Shown: piece by piece, positions 48,614 through 63,719 of the stretch
Position numbering within the stretch: the stretch's first letter is position 1
Layout of the letters: each line of letters starts with the position of its first letter
Source: Hymenopellis radicata
Lineage: Eukaryota; Basidiomycota; Agaricomycetes; Agaricales; Physalacriaceae
NCBI GenBank assembly: GCA_015501595.1
Contig: JADNRX010000108.1
Span: 87,654 to 151,653, forward strand
DNA: 64,000 nucleotides
Direction: 5' to 3'
Made by a program: the position numbers and the translations under genes
Notes under the pieces: generated by a model
Databases searched by the model: none
What the model was told of the DNA's origin: nothing
What the model saw: only the letters and a program-made list of their open reading frames with translations

Positions 48614-50291
48614 ATGATGCCATTCTTCCGGGCCGACGCATGCGAATCCCCCGACCCCGCCAATACAGTCACAGACCGGCTCAACACGCTCCTCAATTCC
48701 TCTGGCCCTGGCTACATTCTTCGTTTGTGTCCATCCAAACAGTATCTCATACAAGCCCCTCTCGTGTTCACTTGGCCAAATCAGGAAATCAGCACATTGG
48801 GATATCCTACAGATGATACGCGCGCCTTATTGGTGGTGAACGGACCTGTCGCGGACGGAAAGGGTCACACAACGGCGATTGAAGGAAACTGCGCTACCTG
48901 CAGCGGCATAAAGATCAGAAACCTTCAAGTGAGTGCCCACACTCACGCTCTCTATTTGTTTAGAGTCTCTGTTCTCGGCTTCCATCTACAAGAACGTCAT
49001 TGCTGATTTGATTCTCTTCTTCAGATTGATGGAACGCGACAGGGTGCGAGTTCCACTAGCGGAGGTGGGAACATCGAGATTGGGGGATCTAATTCAGACC
49101 AACTCGTCGAGTACGTTAAGACCTTCGATCCGCGTAGTTGGTCCTGTCTCCATGTCGCGGAGGGCGCGCTGTCGTGTAATAATGTTACGGTATGTTTTCC
49201 TGCTATAATTATGCAATCGTTGCGGTACTGATTCGCGGTTCCAATCTTGGACAGATTCAAAATAACGATATCGGACCATGCGGAAGCGACAGCTTTGAGG
49301 AATGGGCGGATGGCATCAGCTACAGCTGCATGAATGGCATCGTTCGTAACAATATTGTCCTTGGATCAACCGACGGCGCTATCGTGCTCTTTGGTGCACC
49401 GGGAACTCAAGTCTATAACAACACTATTGCCGCCGTGAACGTAAGTTCTTGTCTCTCTGACGTGTCCGCCATCGGAGCTGACAGTCTCTCTCCGTTTGTT
49501 CATAGCAAACTCTCCTGGGAGGAATCAACATGGTTGACTACGACCCCTGGAACGCTAACTTCACGGGTGTCGTCGTGAGAGACAACACGATTTTGGGCGG
49601 GTTCGCAACTGATTTGGCAGCCGAGGGCCATACGAAAGGGGAGAATAACGACCATGTTATCACCAAGTTAGTTAATTCGCCATTGATCATTCATCTGGTT
49701 GCTGATGATATTCTCTAACCTCATAGAATCGGAATAGCCATTGGCCCCCGTACTTGGTTCGGTTCGCGGTATGAGACGAACGTCAGTCTGTCTGGAACCG
49801 TTATCGATAACAGCTTCTCGGGAGCGTTCAGCTACGCCATCGCGCTCACTTCTGCCAAGAACTTCACCGTTACTGGGAACACGCTTTTCGGGAACACCTC
49901 CTTCATCGGTTCGCCTGGCCCCAACTGTTCTGATACGGATATCCCGCCAACGCCACAGCCGTTCGTGATGACTGCGAATGTGACGGCGGATGGCGGAGGG
50001 AGCACTGTCCAGGCGGGTTTCGACGTTGTAAGCAACGGAGACGCGTTGACGTGCGTGTTACCCCCCGATGGTGGCGATTATTGGCCGTACGGAGAGCAGC
50101 CATCGTTTGGTGGTGACGACGTTGACAATGGTTCCTCCACCCCTTCCTCTTTGTCTCATGGCGACAGTTCGTCAGGCAGAATTGGTGGGCTGATCGGGGG
50201 CGTGATCGCCGGTGTCCTGTGTGTGGCGCTATTTTGCTGGTTCTTCAACAGGAAGTGGCCCCTCAAGCAGCTGGAGCGGAAGAGGAAGTAG
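48614..50291 (+). CDS. Membrane-anchored right-handed beta-helix protein
   Basis: Five exons, 48614-48928, 49025-49189, 49255-49440, 49506-49666 and 49727-50291, all joined in frame, 463 residues. The text MPFFRADACESPDPANTVTD is the start of a conserved mushroom family. It continues with SKQYLIQAPLVFTWPNQEIS, YVKTFDPRSWSCLHVAEGAL, IQNNDIGPCGSDSFEEWADG and repeated Asn-rich turns (VRNNIVLGSTDGAIVLFG, VYNNTIAAVN) typical of a parallel beta-helix such as pectate-lyase-like folds. Near the end one hydrophobic helix (IGGLIGGVIAGVLCVALFCWFF) precedes a short Lys/Arg tail, so the protein is probably anchored with the helix domain outside the cell. No signal peptide is visible after the chosen ATG, so an upstream first exon may be missing from this model. 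The enzyme activity, if any, is unknown. Confidence 0.82.
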
Positions 50292-50910
50292 AATGCGGTT
50301 AGGGGGTTTGTCGAGGCTTATTGGATGATGATTTTGCTTGTCCGGATTTTAGAGCCCATTCTTAGATATCTACATTACCTACATACTAGAACTTCTATCG
50401 CGTTTTTGTCCTATTCATGTTTCCGTACGATATATTCCTCCTGTTATACATTATACACATAGATATGTAGATACCTTATAGTTAGCTTGTAGGCTCATAG
50501 TAGTCAGTTCATTATACTAGGATCATTTCACGACATCGAATCAGGAGCTTTAAACGTCCGATCCTAGTGCATATTTTCTCAGATTGTCTGGTCAGCCTGA
50601 AGAGAGTAACACGAAATAGCAAGGAAAACAGGTTCGGTCACGTCGCGCGATCACTTGGTCTGGCTTGGCTTCTCCCACCATCGTCTTCAACATTCTAAGC
50701 TTTCTTGGTCCCAGAATTCGAACTTGTCTATTCCTAAAATTAGCAGCGATATGGCCACGCTGCATACACTTTTATTAGCGTCGCTGCGCTCGGCCGGCCT
50801 CCGAGTCCTAACTGGGTTTGTCATCACCGCAGCGGCGTCTCGAAGTCTGCTCCTTCTACTAGAACTTCTATACTAGACCTTGCCATAAACCACATTCCTT
50901 TGTCTGCACT

Positions 50911-51977
50911 ATGCTCCTCTTACGCTCGTTAATATTCATCGGCTTGCTTGAGCTGGACCTCTGCTTGGCTGCTCACTTCCGTGGACTGTCGCACCCACAT
51001 CGGTCGTCTGGCGTTCGTAAAGATTTTGAAGAGAGAAGCAGCTTGAGCAAGCGCTCGAGTTTTACCTATTTTGCAACCGGCTTGTGAGTGTTTCATTTGT
51101 GGTGTTGTTGAAGGGTGAATGTTGATTCATACTGCAGAGGCGCGTGTGGCGAGACAACGACGGATTCCGATTATGTACGTGCATCTCTAAAAATTTTGCG
51201 AGTACTCCGACCTGATGAACTCTATGAAGATTGTTGCGATTTCAGCGCAGGTAAACGCCTCCAAGATAGTGTGGCTTTATCAAATAACCGTTCTTGTAGG
51301 ATTGGGATAATGGCGCCCACTGTTTCGCGTCGATTTCCATTACCGTCGATGGTAAAACGGCGTCGGCTAGCATTGTAGATGAGGTATGTGCTACGTTCAT
51401 GTCGTCCTGAATTCGGCTCATCCGGTCAGTGCATGGGTTGTGCCTCAGGAGATCTCGACTTTTCTCAAGGACTTTTTGAGTACTTTGCGGACACGTCTGT
51501 GGGTGTCCTGTCCGGGTCATGGTCGTACTCGAGCGGCTCGGACTCTTCTGCCGAGACAACCACGACGCAGTGGCAGGAGCCCACCACCAGTAGCACCTAT
51601 GTGTATGTCGCACCGACCACGACGAGCACTACCTCTACTCCCGAATGGACGCCTACCACGACATCTTCGACGTCGGTATATACGCCGCCACCTTCCACTT
51701 CAACTACTAGCACGTATATACCCTCATCGTCGTGTAAGTAACTTGCTCCATACCAAGTGATCCATCATTGACCGCCGTTGCAGCTGTCTATAGCTCCTCT
51801 ACCGCTCCTTCGTCGTCGGTATCCGCGCCATCATCGTCATCAGCACCATCATCTTCGTTGTCATCTTCTGACTCCGCTTCCTTGGAGGCGACGGCGACTG
51901 GAATCATCAGCCAGCTTGACACGGTGATGATCCAGTACGCCAACATGGTTATTGCCGCTCAGAACGCTACGGACTAG
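50911..51977 (+). CDS. Secreted DPBB/expansin-like (RlpA-like, barwin-type) protein
   Basis: Six exons, 50911-51083, 51138-51174, 51230-51250 (21 nt), 51300-51383, 51430-51733 and 51784-51977, 270 residues. A signal peptide (MLLLRSLIFIGLLELDLCLA) precedes a short basic propeptide and the double-psi beta-barrel. The barrel reads FTYFATGLGACGETTTDSDY, IVAISAQDWDNGAHCFASIS, VDGKTASASIVDECMGCASG and LDFSQGLFEYFADTSVGVLS. The conserved Asp-Glu-Cys and Asp-Leu-Asp-(Phe/Leu)-Ser are those of plant expansins and fungal swollenin- or cerato-platanin-like barrels. A long Ser/Thr-rich stalk follows. Such proteins are secreted and act on or bind cell-wall polysaccharide without known hydrolysis. A paralogue starts at 63720. 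Confidence 0.88.
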
Positions 51978-52262
51978 TAACATAATCAGATAGATTAACA
52001 TAGTTAGTTCTGGTACATAGCTTTTTGTACAATGGACTTTTTACAGAGTTTGAAAGTGTTCAGCTCGAAAAGGGTGCAAGTTTGAGCGGGCCGAGTTCCG
52101 TAGCTGACCACGTGATGGTTTTCCGTCATCACAATAAGCTACACTTCGAGCCGCCTTTTGAAGAGCCACCATCATCAGGACTTGAAACCTGCCTTCATCT
52201 TGCTGCTTTAAAACGGGTCTGTACGATATCGTTGCTGGACTTGAGACCTTGATTCGACTACC

Positions 52263-54888
<2,626 letters not shown>

Positions 54889-56663
54889 CATTGGCCCGAC
54901 GACTTCTGACTCATGCGGATGACATCTGCGCGTTTTTGGCGACTGCCCGCATTTCTCTGTTGCATTTCGATCTAATTATTCTTCGGTGAGGATGACGCGC
55001 CAGTACCAGCTTGATAAACGTGTTCGTATGTGGTAAATGGTCCCCTGTGAATGATGCTCAGCATGAATTTGTTCTGCATACTTACGAACTTGTGGTCCCC
55101 TCGATTTCCTGGTGTTTAATATATTATTCTCTAGTTCTAGCATTCTCTACATTTTCGAGACATGAAACATGTATTGTATATCACCATCTTTATAAATTCA
55201 TGTTCGACTGGCGGTCAATAAGTTAAAAGTTAAGCTTCGGGAGTCTGTTGATTCGAGCGGCCCGATGGTCTTTTTCGTTTCAAGGAGAAATACCACTCGT
55301 AGCCAAGCATTAGGCGTGACGATACTCGCGCGCTCGTGTGAAGACGAGGAGCTGAGCTCTGTATCAGCTTGACAGATAGCCAGTGACAGTGCTATAACAG
55401 GCACGCCTTCTTTTACTTGAGGCCCGTGCCAGCGCGTTTGAAACCAAAGGCGATAGATACGCCGCAGGCAGATAAAGATAAGCAGAGGAGGATTGGGGAT
55501 GTCGTCGCGTACTGTATGTAAGCCGAGAGATACATAGGTCGCGATGGTATTACTTATTATTGGATGGAGGGTTCTTCGAGGCCCCCGGAGACCGCTGCGT
55601 TGGGTGAGGTGAGCTATGGAGGCGTTACGACATGGAATCATGGGGGGATGACGAAGGTGTATATGTCAAGAGTACACTGCCAGTCAGTCATTGAGTTCTC
55701 CCATTGCCCCGGGAGCTGTTGGGGCCACATGTACATGCGCGGATGTATGTACAGAGTTTCTTTCAACAGCTGGCAAAAAGAGGGCGATGAATGTTAGTGT
55801 TGTGCTGAGATCCATCGGGGAGCCTCGACATCTTGATTGAGGCCATGGTGTGCCTTCGGCGAATGTGTTAATGTTAATGAAGCCCATACATGGAGGCCTC
55901 ATCGTGGGGGTGAAAGATTCCGATATCATATCTGCTATGTATACTACATCAGCATCACGGCCTAAGCGCTCTCAAGTCCGTAGAAGGTAGTTCTTCGACG
56001 AGGAGGAGAAGCTTGACTGTGTGACCGCCGGAGAGTGGCGCCTGTCACGCCACAGTAAGTGGTAGTACGAGTCCGTATGAACGGGTCGGAGAACGGAGGC
56101 CATCCCCGTAGTAACTGTACTAGTACTTGGTTAACGTTCATTCAATTCGCGATCGAGTGACGAAGAAACGGGCATCGCGAAGCTGAGCTCGGACCTCTCA
56201 GATTGAGGGAACACACTAAGTAATATGTCAAGCGCCAAGACTGGAGCTTCTTCCGAGCCTCTCGCGAAACCAATGTACGTTTGATTCAGAAGCAGATATC
56301 TGCTGTCGCGATGTTCACGCTGGAGGAAGAACACCCTCGGGATGTCGTGTGACAAATTCACAGTAGACAGCTCCCTCCAAGGCCCGCCAACAATTGCAAC
56401 AACGGAGAATTCTCCGACGTCAGCGCTGGCACGAATATCATTCTCGTTCCTGATTGGCCAACAGTCAACGCCCTAGTATACTTGCGAAACAAAACATGGC
56501 GCAGCTTTGCCCACAGATTGCGGTCGGCTGGGTTTCCATAAAAAAAAATCTTTTTCCCATGAAGAAGGTACCTGTCCAGTGACCACAAGTCAAGAAATAC
56601 ATTGCACTGGGTAGGTAGAACGGATTTAGGTACTTCAGACCAGTTTCAAGGACGCCATCACAC
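54889..56663. other. Intergenic region between PAP and GH3 genes
   Basis: About 1.8 kb between two convergent genes. On the minus strand at 56588-56131, two frames together read VVAIVGGPWRELSTVNLSHD and then RVFFLQREHRDSRYLLLNQT, which looks coding-like but has no recognised family, start or splice pattern; it may be a gene remnant. The remainder shows nothing supported. Confidence 0.35.
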
Positions 56664-59600
56664 TCAGAAGGACCCTGTCAGCCTGATATCCTTGATGGAG
56701 GCTCCGACATACACAGCGAACGTGCCGCCGGGCTTCTTCCATGCCTGGCTCGGCACATCCCAGATACTGCAATCAAGAATGAAAAAAATCAGCGACTTTA
56801 GCCAAAGGAGAGGAACGAGACCCGACCTCATCTCTTCCTGGCTAAGCGTAACAGACACCCGACTGCTTTTGCCAATGCCCAGAATCACCTCCTCGAATCC
56901 CCTGAGGACCTTGGCAGGCTCTCCGGCACCAGCGGGGAACCCCAGATACAACTGGGCAATCTCGGTCCCGGCAAAAGCACCGGTATTCGCCACGGTAAAT
57001 GAAATTATTCGGGACGTGCCAGAGGCAGAGGTCGAGAGCGCAGAATACGAGAAGGTCGTGTAGGAAAGGCCGTATCCAAATTCGAACTGGGGCGTGATCC
57101 CCTGCTGGTCCAGGTAGCGGTAATCAATGAAGAGACCCTCCCCGTACGTGATCTGCGGATGTTTTCATGAGAGAACATTAATAGAAGAGCGATAGCACTG
57201 ACAGTCGGGAAGCCATTGCCACTATTGTAGACAATGGACGTTCCGTAGTCTGCTTCATCCTTTCGTCGCATCGTCAGCTCGTGTCTCGCGCAAGGAGAGG
57301 AACCTCTTACATAGGCTATACTGAAAGGCAACCTGCCGCTCGGATTGACCGCGCCCCACAGGACATCGACAATACTAGGACCAGTCTGTTCTCCTGGCGC
57401 TCCATGGTAAATCACAGCCGCAATGTTGGGATGCGTGCTCCAGCCCAGGTCGACAGGGCCCACGGAATGCACGACTACAACAGTATTACTGCACACAGCT
57501 GCTACCCCTTCGACCTAGATTTCAGACCAAATGAACATCCCGACTCGGAAGACACAAAGTCGCTCACCAGACTGCCGCCTTTGTACCATAGGTCCAGATC
57601 GTTCCTGTCACCCATGTTCCCGACGACGACGTCGTAGAAGCCAAGCTCGCCGCTCATTCTAGACCGTGGCGGAAAACAATCAATATGGAGAGTACATTCT
57701 GGAAGACCACCCAACTCACGCATTCACAAATACCAAGCACAAGTCCTTGCCTTTAGCAGCGGCAGCTCCAGCGGACAAGTCGTTCGAAAGAGACGAAGTT
57801 ATCGTAGCCGAGCTCCCCACAAAGTCCGTAATCGCGTCAATAGGCGGGACGATGAAATCGAGAGAGTTAGTTCCGGATCCCCACCTGCAGAAACCCAAAT
57901 TAGCATACAATCCATACGAAAGGAAAAATTAGCTCGCCCGACACTCATAGTGCCATCGTTACACTCCCCCAGATTGTTGCAACTCAGATTCGGCATTTTC
58001 GCGTCTTGGCCAATGACTGCAATGGTCTTGATACTGCCCTTGGCCAAGGGCAACCCTCTGATCGTGGTCCCATCTAAGCCACCATTCAGTACACGGTATA
58101 GAGCGCAGACGTATCAGGTTTAATGATGCGACGCCCGTCCCAAGCCTCACCTGAAGTTGTAGTGCGATTGTTTTTGAGAAGGACGGCCGACGCAGCGCCA
58201 ATCTCCCGCGTGAGAGCCGTGTGTGCAGCCGAACGGACAGAGACGTGCAAGTTGAGGCTCCCGGACCCGTCGGGCTTCTGCGCATCGAAGTTAATGGCCG
58301 GGTAGCCCTATGCAGAGCTCGTGATCAATATACACATGTGGGGAATTCATCTGGGAGGGGATTTACCGAGTCTTGACCGAGACGTAAGAAGGAAGCGAGC
58401 ACTCTCGTTGCCATTTCGTCCAGTCGCTAAGAAAAAACACATAATAGTTAACTTGGTCGCCTAATGCAGCAGTAGAGTAAAAGACATACGTCGGTGGCGA
58501 CATTTCCGTCATTGACAGCATTTTTTAGTCCATTGGAATTAAAAACGCCGCCGCCTATAAAAGCCAATCTTAGTTTTCGTATCCGAAGTGCGAGGATGAG
58601 CATATACCAATTAAGATCCAATCCCCAGGCTGCTCCATGTCCAGACCCGCGTTAGCATTGTCACTGGCGGAGTCATGTGTGGCGCCCCAGTCCGATACGA
58701 TGTAACCTATACATGCTAGATGAGCCGAGTACGCGCAAAGGAGACTTGTAACACATACCCTGGAATCCGTCGGCTCGCAGAAGATCGAGGAGAGGTCCGT
58801 TATGACATGACGAGGTCTCGTTGAACCGATTATACGCACACATGACCGAGGTCACACCCGCCTAGACGAGGGTGAGCAGGTGTCAAAGAACCTTAAATAA
58901 CAAGAAGCAAACATCGATGCTGCGCTTGAATGGCCACGCATATAATTCGCGAGTCGTTCGGTCGTCGATGTCCGCGCTGAGGCCGTATCTGACAGAAAGA
59001 ACAGTCAGAAGTCGATAAGCACCCAGACATGTGCATAGGCACCTCCAATGTTCCTGGTTATTCGCCAGGTAATGTTTTGCACACGCTTGAACGCCAACGC
59101 TCTGTACTCCGACGATAGTTTCGTATGCTGCTTCACCAGTGAGGTAAGGGTCAGGTCCAGAGCTGTGGAGATTGGAATAGTCAGTCAGAAAGGGTACAAG
59201 AGCATGACACGAGAGGGTTGTCACCTTTCCCAGGCCCTGCCGGCTTTCGGATTTCTCATCTGCGGAAATTGTGATATATGAAGCGGAAGTTTTAAATGGT
59301 AGCACATGGGTCTTACAATATCCATCGCGGGGCCTAGGAACACGCTTTTGACGCGTCAGAAGGGTGGGGAGCGGGGAAATTGCGCGTAACTCACTGGACG
59401 CCTTTGTCACGGAACTCTTCGGCGATGGCTACGCCTCGGGCGCGCATGAGGCGGCGGCTGAAGGTGCTGGCAGCATTGATACCTGTGGGAAAGCCAGTGA
59501 CGTTCTTTACGAGACGAATGCCAGCCGGACCGTCCTGGAAGCAGATTGGCGGGATGGTAAGGTTAGTTGAGGACAAAGTAAAGGAACGTGAGGGAGGTGT

Positions 59601-59883
59601 GATGTTCCCAACGCAGCGACCTGTAGGTCATCAGTCACGGTCGAGAGGAACGCGGGAAAAAGCGTACTGTTGAACTGTCCGACGCCAACGAGGAGGCCTA
59701 GTTTCTCGTCCTGGGTCATCTGGACGACTGCCTCGGCGGCGAGGGAAAAGGAATCCTCCCATGAGCCTGTATGACAGTCGCTGAGTGGTACGATACGAGA
59801 ACGGAGGACAACATACGCAGAGTGAATGCACTGCTGCTCTGAACAGCGAAAAGAGCGACGGTAATCCAGGTAAAGGGCACCAT
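56664..59883 (-). CDS. Secreted beta-glucosidase, glycoside hydrolase family 3
   Basis: About 19 short exons from the ATG at 59883 to TGA at 56664-56666, roughly 730 residues; every join I tried keeps one frame. A signal peptide (MVPFTWITVALFAVQSSSA) is followed by GH3 landmarks: ICFQDGPAGIRL, GVAIAEEFRDKGV, DPYLTGEAAYETI, CAKHYLANNQEHW (Lys-His pair) and VTSVMCAYNRFNET. GYIVSDWGATHD holds the nucleophile Asp. The second domain follows (TIAVIGQDAK, WGSGTNSLDF, VVVVHSVGPVDL), then a fibronectin-III-like end with GYGLSYTTFSYS and YVGASIKDIRLTGSF. The enzyme hydrolyses terminal beta-D-glucosyl bonds, for example cellobiose, outside the cell. Intron 57885-57937 uses a GC donor (GCGAGC). An extra ten or so residues after CVGNITPP may hide another small intron. 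Confidence 0.92.
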
Positions 59884-60271
59884 TCTGGTAAGAGAATGAC
59901 CTGGGAGACGCTGATATTATACGGAGGCCAAGAGGACAACCGAGCCGGACTCATTTGGTGCTTTAAGGGCTTGCTGATGGAAGGCTTCTTCCATAATTGT
60001 CATGTGGGCGGTCTTCCAAAGTTGCTTTGGGAAGGCATACTATATACTATGTCTATAAGAAAGCGATTTCGAGTGGCGGTAGTGGCGGTCGCAAGTGAGT
60101 ACCAATTAGGCAATTGATGTTGACTTCTTACCATCATCTTGCCTTTTGTTCCTCCTCACAATAGTCATTCTATTGTCGACCTTTCACCCTTTCGACACGC
60201 CTTGACGACAACAAAAGAAGAAAATCGCCTTTATAACGCGTCTCGTACCCGATTTATAGCGACTCACCAGC

Positions 60272-61309
60272 ATGCCCCCCGCTCTCAGGTCGTCACCCAG
60301 AAAGCCCATGTCCACTCAAACAACACCCACGTCTACTCCCACCCGCAAAGCTCCCCATTGCCAGAAATGCGGACGCCCCAGAAGCGGTCATCCTCGCTCA
60401 GGATGTCCATTTGCAGGACCGGAGGCAAATAACCTCACCAACGCGATGACTTCCATGAAGCTCGACGCGTCCGACTCGGCGTCGGATCCTGAAGACACCA
60501 AAGCTGTTGTCCGGCAACGGCGTCGCCAGTCTCAGGTGCCACTCCCCATCGCGCCCGCCGAAAGCCTCGCGTCCATTACCACCAGCGAAAGCGAGCTCTT
60601 GAACATGCTGACGAATCACATCGACACCGACACGGATACAGACGATGAGGAGGTGAAGCAGAAGAAAATCGTACATTGGCAGGAAGCCATCATCGCTGCT
60701 GCCTCTCCCAAGAAACCAAAGATACCCAGGATCAGGGAGCTCATGCCCGGAACGTTGGTGACGCCCTCGCCCTGCAGCAGCCAGGCGTCCTCCATCTCCG
60801 AGCCCCCGCCTCCCATCACTACAACCTATTACTACACTCCGCCGAGCTCGCAGGCCTCCACGTCCTCTGCATCGTCCAAGGACGAAGCGCCACCTACACC
60901 CAGACTCTCCGCTCCCGCTCCGACTGTCACTCCCAAACCCAACACCCTCTCGCGTACCACAACAATGACCGACCTCGAACGCACCAGCTTTATCTCGAGC
61001 CTCAACAAACGCTACAACCCCACCACTGCGTATCTTCTCCCAAAAGAAGACATAATCGAGGTCGAGGCGATGGCGCTGAAGCACGGTTACCATACGCGTC
61101 GTGTCGCGTCGGTGGAGACGGAGAACAGCGAGCAGCTGTTAGTTGTGGGGCAGGATCCTGTGGATACGAACAGGTTTTGTGAAACGATGGAAGGACGGGC
61201 GAAGAGTATTGCCGCTAGTGGGAGTGCGAAGGGCAGCGGCTTCCGCACGGCTGCGAGTGGTATGGTTGTTGGTGCGGTGGCTGCGGTGACGACGTTGGCG
61301 TACGCTTGA
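60272..61309 (+). CDS. Uncharacterised protein with N-terminal Cys cluster and C-terminal hydrophobic tail
   Basis: A single 345-residue frame starting MPPALRSSPRKPMSTQ. Near residues 29-45 it has HCQKCGRPRSGHPRSGCPF, a Cys-x2-Cys...His...Cys arrangement like a zinc knuckle but not a classical one. The middle is Ser/Thr/Pro-rich and acidic, including TDTDTDDEEVKQKKIVHWQE. A more ordered segment comes near residues 235-310 (LERTSFISSLNKRYNPTTAY, LPKEDIIEVEAMALKHGYHT). The protein ends with Ala/Gly/Val-rich MVVGAVAAVTTLAYA, which could be a tail anchor. It lies divergent from the GH3 gene, with about 390 bp between start codons. Long antisense frames over it are composition artefacts. I cannot assign a function. 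Confidence 0.75.
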   Translation: MPPALRSSPRKPMSTQTTPTSTPTRKAPHCQKCGRPRSGHPRSGCPFAGPEANNLTNAMTSMKLDASDSASDPEDTKAVVRQRRRQSQVPLPIAPAESLASITTSESELLNMLTNHIDTDTDTDDEEVKQKKIVHWQEAIIAAASPKKPKIPRIRELMPGTLVTPSPCSSQASSISEPPPPITTTYYYTPPSSQASTSSASSKDEAPPTPRLSAPAPTVTPKPNTLSRTTTMTDLERTSFISSLNKRYNPTTAYLLPKEDIIEVEAMALKHGYHTRRVASVETENSEQLLVVGQDPVDTNRFCETMEGRAKSIAASGSAKGSGFRTAASGMVVGAVAAVTTLAYA

Positions 61310-61642
61310 AGCGTGTGGAATGCATAGAATGGTACCGTATATGGTGATACACGGATTGTTGTCATGGATAGTTTTCTTGGAATTGTAGCCTAGTGTATCT
61401 TATTTATCTGTAATAACGCCACATCCTGCGAGTAAAATGCCTGAATGACTTCTATCTCGATTACTTGTTCGATCATTTTCATCCCGCTCGTCAAACTAGC
61501 AGCCAGCCGACAAGGACTAGTCGCACCTCTAAACCGTTCAAATTCGATTCAGTGCCAGATAACCACTACATGTTGACTCTCGATGCTCCTAGATAACTGA
61601 TATCATCTGTAAAGAAAACAAGACTTTCAAGTTTCAACGAGT

Positions 61643-63347
61643 CTATGCAGCGATGACGCAGACTTCCAATTCCAGTCCGCCATCCTCGAGTTCCTTCAAC
61701 CCTTTATACAGATCCGTAGCCGCAAACTCTGCACCAAGGCGGTTGTTCACGAAGCGGTACATGTTCGCTTTCTTCATTGGAGCCAGATGTAATTCCAGAC
61801 GTAAAGATCGCAGCTGCGAGTGGGCAGCACGGCGCCTCTTTCGTAGTGCGTCCAGTATCACACTTTCCGACATCGACCCACCATGGGCGTCAGTGGCGAA
61901 CTGGAGATTCAAGGGTGACGATTTCACTGTGAGCGACTGTAGCAGCGGAAATAGCATGTCGTCGTCGTCGTCTGCGACATCGAAGAGTGCCCTGAAATAC
62001 GTGTCGAAAGGGGGTGTAGCATGCGTGAAATCCACTTCGAGGTGGCGTACAGTCGAAAGCGGCTTCAGAACCGCGGAAAGATATGAAGGAGTGCATGATG
62101 GGTGATACAACGAAATCTGCACTTCCTGTACCAGACACCCCGACCTACTGATGAAGCCCTCCACACAGTCTGAAATGAGATTACTGTACGAGTGGATATC
62201 TAATGCGAGCCGATGAAGAACGGGGCAGGTGAGCTTGGTGAGGATGACGGGGCAGATGATGTGCAGGTTGCGTAAACGAGGCAAGGTCACTTGTAATGTC
62301 CTTTCATCGGTGTGCCTGCCTTCGGTGCCATCGTATGTCATGGCCCAAACCTTGAGCGTGACTAGATTAGGGCACTGAGAAATGACGCGGTATAGATGCG
62401 CGCGCGTTCGATGGACAGCTGCACTCTCATTCCGGATGTGCAACGAGGTCAGCTGCAGCCAGGGCAGCGCGCGCATCGCGCTGTCAGGTAGGAACGGGGT
62501 CAAATCCTTCGACTCTAGTGAGAAATGAAAGAGTCGAGGCATCGTGACGTCGAAGGGAGGCGTGTCTTCTATACCAACCCCAATATGAGGGCGGTAAGTC
62601 AAGTGAAACTCCTCCAAATTATCGAGGCATGGGAACACTCGGAGTTCCTTCCATTTGGGAAAAGATACGCGAAGTTCTTTGACACGACCACCGTAGAGGG
62701 TGCCCACGTCTGAAATGAGACTTCTCCGTTCGTCCACTTCAGTCAAGGCGAAGAAATTTATATCCAAAGCAAGGAGTGTTTGCCCGGAACGTGCAAGAGC
62801 CTCGGTGACCACCCACTTTTTCCATTCCAGTTTTCTGGCATTGAATTTAAAACGATAGAGATAATGAGGACCAAAGAGAAGGTGTATTCCAAGCGACATG
62901 TCTCCAGCGACTGCAGACCTTCCCGAATACCCAGGGAGGCACATCCTTGTTGCTCTCCGATAGTTTTAACGGCGTGGTGCATGTGAGAGAGAATACCTCG
63001 CAAGTATCTCGGGTGGATATCGTGGATTGGGGGGTTCAGAGCAATGTGTGCATCTATCCTGGAACGGATGGATTGACGATCCAGCTCGGCACGTTGTAAG
63101 GCAAGTCGCAGCTGCTCTACGCGGTCTTCAACTTCGTAAAGCTTGGCCCTCAGCCGGCCGATATAGTCCTTGATCTGAAGACGCGCATCAAAAGCTTCTT
63201 CTGAAGGTGGTAGGTCGAGGAGATGTTGGTAAGGAGATGGACTATCACAGAGACGTCGACGCTGGAGGTAGTTGTTTCGGGATGGACATATAGGGCACTA
63301 TGCTCGGAGTCCTATATCCCAGATGGTTACCTCCTCGTTGGGAGCAT
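61643..63347 (-). pseudogene. F-box/LRR-like gene with broken N-terminal half
   Basis: The C-terminal two thirds form one 420-codon frame (to TAA/TGA region at 61643). It has leucine-rich repeats: LEEFHLTYRPHIGVG, LQLTSLHIRNESAA, LVTLKVWAMTYDG, LRNLHIICPVILTKL, VRHLEVDFTHATPPF and LLQSLTVKSSPLNL. The upstream part carries a typical coiled N-terminus (AFDARLQIKDYIGRLRAKLY, then VEDRVEQLRLALQRAELDRQ), an F-box-like PPEILAR and the conserved VPPWVFGKVCSRWRHVAWNT. These pieces lie in three frames, with changes near 63020, 63000, 62940 and 62855. The last shift sits in a T run (TTTT) and needs one base fewer rather than more. The start is not resolved; an ATG at 63347 followed by a short intron is possible. 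It is probably a decaying paralogue of the SCF substrate-receptor type. Confidence 0.72.
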
Positions 63348-63719
63348 GTTGAAGGACTCACGAGCATGCTGCCTCCGGCGCACGATGACCGTCTGTTGTT
63401 AAAACGCGATCGAATCCAAATCAGGCAGGCAGATTACATATCCTTCTTTCCTCCTCCTGCGATCTCCATGTAACCCTGTAGCCTCGAGACTTAGCTTCAT
63501 TGTTTGAGAAGGCTTCACGGTCATGAAAACCGTCGGCCTTGGCAGCTTTATGCCCGATTAAATTAGCCAGATTAGCCGGAGGCACCGAGCCATTCAATGA
63601 TTTCTATCAGCTCAGGTCCAGGCAACCTCCCTTGCCCACACCTGGCCCACACGGCTCCCACACAAACCGTCTTCTTTTCTTTCCAACACTCAACTCACTG
63701 TGCCATCACTCCTTTGCTA

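Noticed and set aside
60398..61093. 231-codon minus-strand frame
   Set aside because: Antisense shadow of the Ser/Pro/Thr-rich gene at 60272-61309, with no family motif.
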